Shown here piece after piece: positions 13,154-26,690 of a stretch of DNA of 64,000 nucleotides. The notes under the pieces were generated by a model that saw only the letters and a program-made list of their open reading frames with translations, was not told the DNA's origin and ran no database searches. Location of the stretch: NCBI GenBank assembly GCA_034190875.2, contig CM067348.1:30205640-30269639 (forward strand), in the 5' to 3' direction. A program made the position numbers and the translations under genes. This stretch comes from Urechis unicinctus. Taxonomy: Eukaryota; Annelida; Polychaeta; Xenopneusta; Urechidae. Position 1 is the stretch's first letter. Each line of letters opens with the position of its first letter.

Positions 13154-16100
13154 TACTACCAATATTATGACAAAATGGTGCATATTTTCCATTTAACTGA
13201 CATGTGTTTGTCATGACATGGTGTGCAATTAAGGAGGTATATCATTGATGTCTACAAGAGGAAAACAATGTCAGTTGTTAAATCAGCCGTATAATACTTT
13301 AAGTGTGACCACCGATCACATTGTTCATAATATCGGCTAGATACAGAGGTTAATATGTAATACAAATGATAGTGGAATTCAAGACTAACTCCTATTTTGT
13401 GAATGTGTTACATGACGGTCTAATTACGTGATGTAAGCATGACGGGTAATATAATAAGCATTAATGCCTGATGTAGCATTCCACCGCCTGTGGCGAACAA
13501 AGATGGGTAAGCATAAATATCTTGTCTTGTTGCACTCAGTGGCCGATTTCGTATTCATGTTCACATAAGCAACGTAAGTGCCCTGCAACTTCCAATGTAT
13601 TCCAAGAGCCTTTAACTAACATGCTTATGAAGTCCTTCTCCTCTCATTGGCGTGTTATATCTACCATTATCTAATGCTAATGGCAGCTAAGCAAGTGTAG
13701 CATCGACAAAAATGAAAACATGAAGCCTGTTGTTTCTTCGCTACTACAGGCCACCAACTAAACCTGGAATGGGTAACAACCTTTATGAATTTTGGCTGTA
13801 ATGACTTGTACGCATAGATGTGTCAGTGAATTACTACTTAGAGTTTTGACCATTTTACTCCCTTCTTTTTGTGTATGTTATCTTCACTTGTAATGTGTCA
13901 TATACAACGCTTTATATCAGAAACCCCCAGAAACGTTAACCTAAATTAATGAATTTGTGAATAAATAAAAATACCATCAAATGTCTTATTATATTCCAAA
14001 GGGAATTTTGTGTGCAACTTTTGGTCTGACATATAAGCTCTCCTAGTGAGAAAAAATGTTTCAGAACATGGATGTTTTGTATGTGCATTTATTAATTTGT
14101 AAAGCAATTATCTAGTTCTGCTTACATTACTTGGCTACGGCCTTTTGATCCCAACCAAGCAAGTAGTCACATCTGGGCAAGGTTTATCTGCCTAACTCCA
14201 TATGATGTCAGCTACGTAGATGATATACACACAGATAAAGAGACACTGTAGCTAACTGTGTGTCCCGTGTTCTACGTTTAGCTCTTAAGGCGATAGACAA
14301 ATGAGTCATAAGGGCACTTGATAATGACAGCAAGAACACTAGGTTGTCTATATAAAGTATCTACCGAAGTTGTCAGCGGAATCTCCTTTCCGTTGCTTCT
14401 GAATATTGCAGTCATCAGATAATTACGACAGGACCAATAGTTTGTACATTATGGCCATACAAGTTTGAACTTAATGGAGCGATTTAAATACATAAACATA
14501 CTGCATACCACAATGATAATAAGATCTATTGCATGGCAGACAGTAACACGCTACATCTTACTGGCTGAAAAATGTTACATGTAAGTTAGTTGTGTAGGAT
14601 TAAAACTCCTATATAGTCATTGACTCGCGTTATGTCCCTGACTGTTGTTATGATTGCGCCGTATTCCTCAAAGACCAACGTTCGTGCTGCCCCTATGAGC
14701 TTAGGTCATCAATCATTAGCCAAATTCTAACGGAGGTTTTATAAATATTAACCCGGACATAGTGTGAGGTGTGTATTAGATTCAAGGATGCATTCGGTAA
14801 TGCAGCTACCCTCCATGTTGCAATAACGTTGTCTATTATGAATTACACTTTATTTTACCATCAACATTATTGGCACCAACTATGACATAGCTTTTACTGA
14901 ATGAGAAATTTAATAACAAAAAAAAAACATCTATGCGAGTTGATAAAGCATGTTGCGTACTCGAATAGCGGAATGCAGGTTTTGCTCGGTGATTATATTC
15001 GCAAGACAAATTGCCTTCAAAAAGCACCACTCCTCGATAACTGCGGCCCCCGTTATTCACAATAACAATTTGTCAATCCAAAACATGGAAGTAAGTTAGC
15101 TCCTTCAATCAGTCACGTGTGCCATTTCCAGAGCAAAATACGTCTGTCAGGTATCCATTGCTGCTTCCTACTGTCTCATATGGCAATACTCAATGGATAA
15201 TGCCCTTTAATCCTCACAACAGGGAGGACACCATGCACGAAGGCCCCATAATGCTCAAGATTGCCATACTGCTCAAGGATTCCCTGATGATCTGTGTACT
15301 TTTTCTCATGTGAACAACAAAACGTAGTCCGCTAGTAATCTTATTTAGCTTATTTTCATGTATGTCTATTGTATACGACCTAACTGCGCCCCTGCAATAT
15401 AACATGTGTATATGGTTGTGGCTTTGCACCTACCTAAGTGCCTGTTGTGTTGTCTTATCCATGCTCTATTTACCCGTCCTCTTGCTTTGTACAAACCAAA
15501 ATATATACTAAGTCATTATGAATCATATACGGAGAGGTATTGATATATAGACAGTATACACAGCATCGAGCACATCACTGATGGGCGACAAAGCATCTGC
15601 CTACAGCCCGTATACCCTACTTCGATAGAGCTATTTAGACGAGACCTGAAGTAAGGTCAACTACGTAAGTCGGCTGTACACGATGCTCGTTGATCCCCTG
15701 AAACAAATATTTGTATGTCTTCTGTTATACTCGGGAAATGATTTAATCATAGAACCATGAACATGATCACTCTGAGGATATGTGGTCCATTAAATGCAAC
15801 AGACATAAATCGCCGACCCGAGAGAGCTGTAACGAAATCTACCTTGGGAACACTTGCATTAATTGTTTTATGCGAGAGGGGGAAAGTCTTATAAACAAAG
15901 TCGTCTCTCTCTGGTAAGTTGGCTTTGTGATGTTACGCAGATAATCCGAAGAAGTCCGGGATAACCAGCTTCCGCGCAGTATTTCAGCAGGTAATTTCAA
16001 GTTGGCTGATGTCTATCTCAACCATCAAAATGGATTATTTCAGTTTAAAGAGTTATATATGCCGAAAGGTTAGTGATACAAATGTGTTATGTATATATGT

Positions 16101-16380
16101 TTGCCTGTGTGGCAACTTCTGCAACAACCGACGGAGCTTTGTGAGGGAAAGAGGTGGGGTACAAAACTACTTACATATCATGCATTTCGGTAAAACCTTT
16201 TAAGGCCTTTTCGAAAATATCCAGAAACTATACTCTTATTATATTTTAAATGCAACGATGTTGAGTATGTTTTGAAATGGGCTGATCATAATATTAGTAT
16301 CAACTATCAGCATTATGTCTGAGCTCTGATGACTCTCTTTGTTAAGTCGATCACAAAACACCCGTAGATTGATCGTAGTT
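13154..16380. other. 3.2 kb with no recognised repeat copy or gene
   Basis: I found no second copy of this stretch in the window. Frames at 14836-15060 (-), 15119-15313 (+) and 16009-16203 (+) are short, overlap each other or look like chance, and show no known motif. A run of nine A lies at about 14920. The stretch could be single-copy flanking DNA or a module whose other copies lie outside the window. Confidence 0.5.
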
Positions 16381-16384
16381 ATGC

Positions 16385-17600
16385 CTTGACTGCAATATTA
16401 TTTCAATTCATTTTTCGACAATTGCGACCACATTGCCATGCTATTGAGTTTCATAACGACAAGATGAGGCACTTGTTATAGCGGTTGTGCAACGCATAGT
16501 GTTGTCTACATATTACTAATCTAATGCCAACAGAGCAGTTTCCATGCGATGAAAGGAAACAGTGATACTATTCCTGGTTTGAGGTCTAAGCGCTTATCGT
16601 CCTTGGGGTGATGGAGTGAAGCAAGAAGAATAGGCATTTATCAGCATCATTGCTATGAAAAGGCGTGATTATTTGCGGGAAACACTCTTGATGTGTGCTA
16701 GGGCAAGATTATAAGAGGAAATGATGCGTTCAAAATGCAATGTGCCTTTAAATGGCCTAGTATCAGGGAAATACACATGTCAATATGAGTCTTCAACTTA
16801 TTGCAACTCGGATATGAGCTTGTCATTTTTGAACGAATGTATGTAATCTATTTCAGAACAGAAACATTACATGCACAACGTTAATATATAAAGAATATGA
16901 GTACTACTCTGTAGAATATGGCCTTTATAATTATTTTCCGATTTGGTGACAGTAATTTTGTACTTCAAATTGCAAATTATATCGCACAATTAATTAGTTA
17001 ACTTATCAACTCTATTGCTAAAACAATGAGCCATTTATTCAATCAATAATATATCCATTCATCTCTTAATGCATAACTCTTGTCTACTATATAAAATAAC
17101 ATGCACCCTTTTGTCCGCACATGAGTAAAAACTCTGGCTCAATTATAAGCAAGGTTGGTTTATTAAAATAACTACCGAATCAAAGCAACAAAAATGCATA
17201 ATTAACTCGGAGTTTGCGACAGCAAGGTGTCTTCACTAGGTTGAGCCAATGCAATCTTCATGGTTACGTCTGTAGATTTACCAGCGCAACTGGAAACCCG
17301 CAGTCCGGACGACGTGACATCATTAAATGTGGGGTGTTGGTTGGAGTGTCTAGTCCCTGGGTAATTGCATCTGAGCTTTCAAAATAGCAGACACTCGCGT
17401 GCGGTGAATACAGAACAACGTGACTCCGTTTACATGTGCCATAACAATATTAAACGAATGATGATGTATTATATGTTATAAACTCGTGAAACAGTATCCA
17501 GTAGCAAGCAGAGCAAACTGACGTAAGGCCTCCTCGGATTTGAAATCCATTTAGCATAGTCGAGACGGTCGGACACACGTTTTCAATGTAACTCAGCGCG
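16385..17600 (+). repeat. REP-R1 module, second copy
   Basis: This is collinear with 2590-3860 throughout, including GGTTGAGCCAATG (near 17237), CGCAGTCCGGAC (near 17298) and the CGAGACGGTCGGAC stretch near 17561. After about 17600 the similarity ends, and (TA)n-rich DNA follows instead of REP-R2. Confidence 0.72.
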
Positions 17601-17865
17601 ACGTTGATAAAGGTTAAGTAGCAACATCGATCCTCATAACTGCTCAAGGATGAATCCCCAGAACGAAGATGATATCAAACTCGATAACGTCATGCATTTA
17701 AAGACAAGAATGCATATATATGAGTGTTTATTTGTATTTCAATATTAATTTATGTATGTATTTATGTATGTATTGTTGTATATATGTATGCATTTATGTA
17801 TGCATGCATGTATGTGTTCATGTATACATGAATGCTTTTAAGTTCGTATGTATAACATGTATATT

Positions 17866-18107
<242 letters not shown>

Positions 18108-18827
18108 ATATTAGCACGAACACGGCCTTTAGTGGACAAACCGCCAACTTTCGTAGACTTGGGTACACGAAAGTAAATACTACTGTGTCCACACAAAGTC
18201 AATGCACTTTTTCTTTAAAAATATAATGGTTTGACCATTTTAGTATGATAGTCTAGATTTAATAAAGTACAAAGATAATTTTTAAGGAATGATTTCTGTG
18301 AATTGTGAATATCATAGCAAAATTAAGCTTACCTGATAACCGCAGTATCTTCCTTACAACTATATATTCTTTCACCTTAATGCTCAAAATAATGTTTTAA
18401 TATGAGCGTACAATATTTCTAATTGAAGTTTTTAAAGATTTGAAAATGCTTTAAATTTCAATGCCCAAAAACTATTTTTTCTCATTATTCGTCTATCTAC
18501 AACATTGAATAAGTTCGCAAAACGTTGCCAATGGCTCATTATGATCATATCTACAACAAATTCTTATCCATTTTGACGAAAAATGATTTCAAAGTTTCTG
18601 TATTCCGTAAATATACGGAAATATATATGGGTATGGCAGGTTGGATTAATGCGTATAACTTGGTACCTTTGAACATTCATAGACGACCTTTAGCGGACCA
18701 AAAGTATATATTAAGTTCATAAAGTGGCAAAAAGATATTTATTTGCATTAAAATTTTTCGTTATATTATTTAGGATATGCTGAATAAATAATAAAAACAA
18801 AATGAGGCAAAAATGCACTCAAAAAAT
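18108..18827. other. AT-rich segment between two (TA)n tracts
   Basis: About 700 bases of low-GC DNA with no copy elsewhere in the window. A similar stretch occurs near both ends in direct orientation: GGCCTTTAGTGGAC near 18123 and GACCTTTAGCGGAC near 18687. A 65-codon plus-strand frame (18525-18722) spans the second and has no recognisable motif. It could be a small inserted element, but I see no terminal inverted repeats. Confidence 0.45.
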
Positions 18828-20430
<1,603 letters not shown>

Positions 20431-20439
20431 CGCCCGTTC

Positions 20440-22340
20440 GGTAATTCACAAATGGTCTACTGAGACTCATAACAGTTTGTATGGGTCCAATGTGATGTTA
20501 TGACAATGCAAGTATTAATACTGATCGAACACTTAAGCTTAATGGAAATGTTAATGGCAATACGTTTTAATCTGAGTGCAATATTCTACACACTATTTTC
20601 AGATCATTTTAAATGCAAAAACAGAAGCCTTGTTGATGATACCATGCATTTGTATTCGTGCTCAAATTAACAAACATCTATGTCTTAAAAACTAATTGAT
20701 TGAATTGCATCTGAATAATTTCCCAAAGCGTATATGTCATTACGGCTAACTGGTCACCACGGGCATTAGGCGTTGCAGCTCTCTAATGGGAAATAATCTA
20801 TTCCTTGGTATTTCTGAAGGTGTTAAACGTTGACTGGTCAATTCCCAAAACTCTAGCTTATGAGTTGCATAAGACGTCTTCCCCTCAATTCCAAGTGATA
20901 TAATAAGACACCTGCAAAAAGCGATTATGGTAATATATGGCTTACTTTATGAAATCTACCTACCGACTTTTAACTATTCAAGTGGTTCTAAGTCGCTTTG
21001 TCATTGATTACAATGGAACCCGGCAGACATCGCGCTAATATTTTACGCGATTTCTTTAAAAACCCTTTTTAGTTAAAGGCAAAGCATTTGTTGATCGTAC
21101 GGATGAGGAACCAAGCCAGTCTACTGCCCTGGGGAATATGCCCAGAATACCACATCATATAATACCCTACTAATGCGTCATTTGAATACACGTCAAACTG
21201 CGAAAGCAGTTTAAGCTTCATCGCCACATGGTGCTGAGATGCGTGCAGTAATAATTCAAGCGAGGTGTGCTAAGCGCGGGTTAGCTTTGCTTCTGCTTCT
21301 AGCGTTCTATGCGACGTCGATTCATATTAAACCGCTGGAAATATCACTCTTCTATATTATATATGCCGCATACAGTTATAAGTACGGTGATAAATGTCAA
21401 TCGTTCATGACATGTTTCGCGCGATTGAATTAGCGCTGTAACAGAAGCAGGACGAGGTATTTCTTGTTACCACGACTTATTTATAAATTGGCTGAAGGAG
21501 CAGTTGTTGAAATGCGCTAGTCATCAATGTGTATGCCTCATCAGTTCTCATAAAACACATAATCAATGAAGATCAAGACAACATGAATAAGTAATCGTCT
21601 CTTTCCGCTATCTAATCCCTGAGCGAGCAGCGACGTGCTGAGCTACGCCAGTGTGTCACCAAACGCCTAAAGACAGGTTATCACAAATGTTGCTGCTCCC
21701 CATACTTTTGCAACAAACAGGTTTCTCTTCTTTGCAACACATGTATTGCACTTATGTCATGCAACATTCCCATAACAATATGCTCACATATATTGACTCA
21801 GATGGAATCACAAGAGTTTATGTGATTGTTTTAAAACACACTCAATGTCAATTGCAGTTTTAATTCGTTCGCCACTCTAATAACTTTCAAAACCATACAA
21901 CATACAACGCTCCGACCGCCACGACAGTTATTGTTATGTTTCATTTATGCTTTCTGACAAATAAGATTTGTAGAAAAACGTTTATTGCGGTCATAGCGAG
22001 GATATATTTTTTAATTGTTTCAATTTATGACACATTGTTATGGTACATTTTTATGCACCTATTATTACGATGCACCTAAAAATGAAGACCCGTTGATCTT
22101 TTAGCGCAACAAGCCCATATGACAACTTCTGAGTTAAATTAATTATATTGCATTAATCCTTAGTAGCCGTGTGGTTCCAATAAGGTTTCCGATTTATATA
22201 TCACCGGTATGTCAATATCAACTGTAAAGGACCGACCATGGCTGGCTGAATTGCAAAATGGGGACGTCTGATGAATGCTATTGTACACGTAATTGCATCA
22301 GCATTTTTGTCCCATCACATGTGCCCAACTTTTTACAGAT
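20440..22340 (+). repeat. Short REP-L piece followed by a full REP-F module
   Basis: 20440-20610 matches the TTCGGTAATTCACAAA to ATATTCTACACAC part of REP-L (compare 43760-43920). The join into REP-F then skips the LINE and microsatellite. The REP-F copy is the fullest on this strand, with GATCGTACGGATGAGGAAC near 21092, an AGGTATTTCTTGTTACCAC stretch near 21452 and the ATTGACTCAGATGGAATCAC stretch near 21790. Confidence 0.72.
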
Positions 22341-23450
22341 ACAATTTCATCTCGTTTTGTATAATCGAAAATGACATCTGTCGACAGTAAGGAATCTAAT
22401 ATAAATAGGAGCATAAATACATACATGACGTAGTCGAGAAAATTAATTTGTATTCGGGCTGTGTCATCGTGTTGCAGTGATGGTTGGCTTTGTACAGGGT
22501 CATTTCCTACGATCTGGGATACATCATATACTTCAATGCCTGTAGAATAGCTTAATCAACTATGAAGCAGATAAATAAAAAGTGAAAATTCGACATTGCT
22601 CAATCAGAAATGATGCGAGAAATAACCATGAGAAACACCGCGATTAATTTGGGGCATCAGAATCTGTGAATGCTGCATCAGTTCCGGGACAATTTGATGT
22701 CACAGACACTGGCGCAAAATTCGGCCTGAGTGACTATAAGATGTATTATATGAAATGCTTCTGTTTTGCTGACCATTTTGCATTAGAATTCTAAAAGTCG
22801 TCATGAGGTATTTATGTCTTAGCTTTAACAGTCTTCATCCCAATGGCTGCACCTAGTCTGTTGCAAATGGTGAGCATTCCCGGTATTCGATTTTGCCCTG
22901 AATTATAGTAGAGGGTAGCCATTTTTCAAGGCTAATCTGCCCTCAACGTTAAAGTCACGGCAATAATAAGAGGTGGGCTGTGGCTAAGATTAGGGTGAGG
23001 TAAAGTAGAGGTTAAGAGACGGGTGAGTGCAGCGATGAAGGGCTGGGGATAAGGGTTGATGAGCGTGGGCCTATTTAGTGGTTATGCTTAGGTCATAATG
23101 ATGATAACAGATATCAGCATATGGTCACAGGGGAGTGGTGTCACACTGTACATAATAATGCCACGGTGGGGTCATGGTGGTTCTCGAGCTAGGGTCATGC
23201 AAGGACCATGGTTCAGTCCTAAAGTTGATTAAGGCGGGTAAAGATTTGACTTAGGTCAGGGCGGGATTACATTGGGTCATGGAAGAGATACGGAGAATTT
23301 ATGATGATGATGAAGGTAAGGATGTGGTAATTGAAAATAAGGGTACGGTCATAGGGGGCTCAAAGGAATCTCGTTATCAATTGCGACGTTCCTCTTTTAT
23401 TTCCGAAGATTGCTTGATCAAGTTTAAATGACACGGTGATAAATACATAT
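22340..23450 (+). repeat. REP-X module, left part, with a G-rich stretch
   Basis: This is matched in inverse orientation by about 56640-57060. Between about 22965 and 23360 the plus strand is rich in G runs with a TTAGGGTGAGG-like wording (near 22990), and the inverse copy reads ATAACCCTAATTCC. This resembles very degenerate telomere-like or minisatellite DNA, but there is no clean periodic array. No gene is visible. Confidence 0.5.
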
Positions 23451-23455
23451 CTCTT

Positions 23456-23704
23456 TAATAAATACCTTATGATTCAGCAGCTTTGGGCAGAATGTTAAAA
23501 CATAATGCAGCGCGCACACCACAGATATATGAGAATGTCAAAAGGACCAAGACCAGAACAATAGTGGGTACAGTGAATCACCCAGAAGTTGGTCGGTATC
23601 AGCTTCTCAAATTTAAGCCAAAGAGAGGAAGTAAAATGTCACCAGGATCTTCAAATCTTAGTAGTCGGGATGTTCTTTACCCATCAGTTAAGGAGAGTTG
23701 TTGG
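23456..23704 (+). pseudogene. Coding fossil of unknown family, N-terminal block
   Basis: This is open between stops for 83 codons, with an internal ATG at 23483. The translated piece is basic and not low-complexity; visible wording includes DSAALGRMLK, TPQIYENV and HPEVGRYQLLKFKPKRG. The first 30 codons recur in the inverted REP-X copy (minus strand, about 56530-56420), where DSAAWGLMLK and QTYENV are kept. That persistence in a distant copy suggests real former coding. I do not recognise the family. The next block, in another frame, starts about 30 bases downstream. Confidence 0.4.
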
Positions 23705-23732
23705 TAAAATGACAAACCTAGACTAGGGTTAA

Positions 23733-24340
23733 GCAGCCGACATATATGCCTTTGACGAACTCAGCACTTATCCTGCGGCAAAGAATGATAAACCTCACTC
23801 TGGCAGAATATACCGAGGTTTTCTATGGCATGTCTGTAAACGACTGGCAGGAGACAGATCCTTCATTATAAATATATTGGTGTTTGTTAATGGCCGCGCA
23901 ACACATGTTTGCCTGAAAGTTGTTGTATTATGTAACAATTATGCCGTCATTAGCTTGTGTAAGTTCATGTCAACCACATTACCAGCCATGTGATATATTT
24001 TTGTTTTCCACATCTTGTCTTCAAAAGTGAAGAAATAGAGAATCTTGTGAAAACATTACAAATCTCTTGCCTATGATGTTTGTAAAAAAGAGCAACGTAG
24101 GAAAATGTCACTGTGCGCTTCCAAATATGTGGTTGTTTCCCTCTTTGCTACTCGTCATATTGACCCTAACAACTTTGACACAAGTGCCAAGAAAGAGTGA
24201 ACAAACACCAAAATGGAAGCTACGTTGCCACCAGCCTCCCTCCATACTCAAAACAGTGACAGTTTGTCTTCACGCCAGATGGATGTTACATTACCCCAAG
24301 CTACCCTCCTGTCCCAGCCTGTTACTGTTTCCTTGATACC
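23733..24340 (+). pseudogene. Coding fossil of unknown family, middle block with 22-24 residue repeats
   Basis: One reading frame runs for about 200 codons with only four stops, far fewer than expected by chance in such AT-rich DNA. It contains YRGFLWHVCKRLAGDR (near 23811), VCKKEQRRKMSLCASKYVVV (from 24078), HIDPNNFDTSAKKE (near 24156) and, from 24213, a Ser/Thr/Pro-rich stretch made of two similar units of 22-24 residues (SLSSRQMDVTLPQ, then a unit with VTVSLIP). The Ser/Thr repeats recur in REP-T copies at 31060, 47280 and 52370. Family unknown: it could be the first protein of a LINE or another transposon, or a host gene caught in the repeat. Confidence 0.4.
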
Positions 24341-24539
24341 CAGATTAAGCGATACTGTCAGCCTGCCTTAGCCCCAACATGTGACAGCCCCGTGCTATCT
24401 CTATATGATATATGCCGTCTTGGACTAGATTGTGGCATCCTAATGTTCAAGGAATTAATAGAAAACGTTGCAACGAAGACATATTGGCTCACCAAATAAG
24501 TATCTCACAGCAATGGCCAAACGACGTTCCAGGAAATAC

Positions 24540-24760
24540 GCACACAAAAATATTAAGAACTTGAAATGGAGAAATGCAAGATTGAACAGGAACGAAAAAC
24601 CATAGCTAGTCAAAAAGCAGCTGAAAATATAATGCTAAAAATAGTAAAAACAGAATTAGAAACGAGAAGCAAAAAAATATGAGCTCAAAAATGAAGAAAA
24701 CTTAAAAACGCAATGAAAGCAAAACTAAGAAACAAAACGTATACTCATATTAAGTGTCGA
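24540..24760 (+). pseudogene. Coiled-coil coding fossil, C-terminal block
   Basis: A Lys/Glu/Gln-rich frame reads EMEKCKIEQERKTIASQKAA from about 24566 and continues as charged, heptad-like sequence to about 24750 with a few breaks. The same block is found at 31360-31500, 47530-47660 and 52620-52760, where the wording is ERKTIAGQ(Q/P)AAE. A coiled coil behind a Ser/Thr-rich stretch is compatible with a LINE ORF1-like protein, but this is only a suggestion. Confidence 0.4.
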
Positions 24761-24949
24761 CTCGATCTTATTCTATAATTCGATAGTGGTAGATGAAACC
24801 ACTGGTTAATACAAACACTAGTGGCTAATATAAAACATCTGGTAGTAACAATTACATACATTATAGAAGTTATTGTGGCCAGGAACAAAAAACAGACGGA
24901 TGCATAATGCAGCATCTTGTTTCTGGGTAGCAATATGGTCAGGCGCCGT

Positions 24950-25960
24950 AAAACATAGGCAACTTGTCACCCAAGTGTTTGTAGGCCGTCATTGTTTATC
25001 TTGTAAAACGCGACACCATATATAATGATATATGGTGAGCTGCCCTTTTTCACTCACTTGGCGCTAACGGAATTTACTGCTTTGATATTGGAACCAGACA
25101 GAACTAATAACCCCTTCAGATACCAAATTGAGTATTGGGCTAAATTATGAACATTACCGGCGTTGTTCCGTTGCACGACGCACCCTTGTACATAGTATAT
25201 GTGGAACGACAATGGTTCTATGCATTGCGAAGAGTTTGTTTTTTCAAATGTCCTGAAAATGAAAAACTACATCGCTCATCATCAAAATGAGCTTTCACAT
25301 TAGGATGACCTGGGGTGTGATTCATTATTGTAGAGTTAATTAACACTTTCGGAAGCGTTGTTACACCGAATTTTATGGAGATATTGTCTGTGGTGTGGTG
25401 GAAGTATCGTCGCCTGATCACGTCAAAAGTACGCATATATGCTGCGAGCTCCCAAAAATGACCACAAGGCCGAATTTCAAATCAAAGTAAGTCTGCACTA
25501 AGTCATTTCCGTAGTTGAAAAAGCTGTTATATAATGTTTGATATTATAGTTGATTGCATGGTAAGTGACTGCTGATGCGATAATGACGAGCATCAAGACA
25601 TATGACGTCGTTACAGACGCTGTAATTGCTAACATGTGAGAGAAAGTGTTATTGGATACAGCTGGGCATCATAAGGATTGCAACTTTTCCGGACCAACGA
25701 TAATATCACAGTTTGAATAAATAATTGGAACCATAGCTGCGTATTATATGCGTCATTAATGGTGGCCATCTCCCATCGATCAGTGTCCATGCTTTGAATG
25801 TCTTGCAGTGTCACTTTAAGGTGAGTTCCGCCCATTACAATTCTGCTTCTCTCAATAATGTGCATTAATCAAAACTACTTGCTGTCGATTTATCGATCAC
25901 TTCTTAAGATTGATAACATGGGTAAGGAATATATACGTACCTGACGTAATATGCCAGGTC
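24950..25960 (+). repeat. REP-X module, right part
   Basis: The part from about 25560 to 25930 is matched in inverse orientation by 56000-56400, with shared GTGTTATTGGATACAGCT (near 25646) and GCATTAATCAAAACTACTTG (near 25862). The stretch 24950-25550 has no recognised second copy; frames in it are short and overlapping. Confidence 0.55.
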
Positions 25961-26690
25961 TCACTTAAAGACATTCTGGCGTATGATTGACGAGAGTGAG
26001 CGCTAAAATTTCCGAAGCTTCTGTATTAGGAATTGCTGCTAGATTAATGCTATCAGCGTGTCCGGCTACACATCCATTAATCTCAGTAGCACCTATGAGT
26101 CCGTGTGATGTGCGTTGGCCGCAATCCGATCGTGTATGGAACAAAATGGCTAATAATATTGACAATTAACCCTCCTGTTTGCCACGGTTATTTAGCAATA
26201 ATGTGTTCTAAAAATGTTAGACTTGTGTTACAGTTGATACACTTATAATAGTCGAGAACATCAGTAATGAACACTCAAAGGTGCAATCTAGGACTGGTAT
26301 TTTGGTTTGAACTGGTATATTGCGCGACGTCAGGTCTATGTGTGAACAATCGAAAAAACAAGGTATAAGAGTATATCACCACAGGTTTGCTGTTGCACGA
26401 ACGTTTTTGTCCTATTTGTATTGCAAGGAAAGTACTGTTGTGTGGATATTAAAATAACCACTGATAACATGTACGACCTGCGGTGTACTTATGAGCATGT
26501 GTCAGTATTTTTGACATTTGAAATGCTCTACTGACGACTAAGCATGATGCTTTTAAATATACCTCATTTATTACATTATTATGGTTCATATCTACTGTGC
26601 ATCCAAGTAATAGCGTTTGCATCACAAACAAATACTTTACTCTGAGGCCCATATTATTCGTAAATTAGGGCACATTGGTATGCCACCACA
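25960..26690 (+). repeat. REP-S module, second copy
   Basis: This is collinear with 6650-7200 and inverse to 55340-55985. It keeps GATGTGCGTTGGC (near 26108), AATAATGTGTTC (near 26197) and the GAACATCAGTAATG stretch near 26257. It is followed directly by REP-L, so the REP-A module that separates S and L at 7-9 kb is absent here. Confidence 0.7.
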
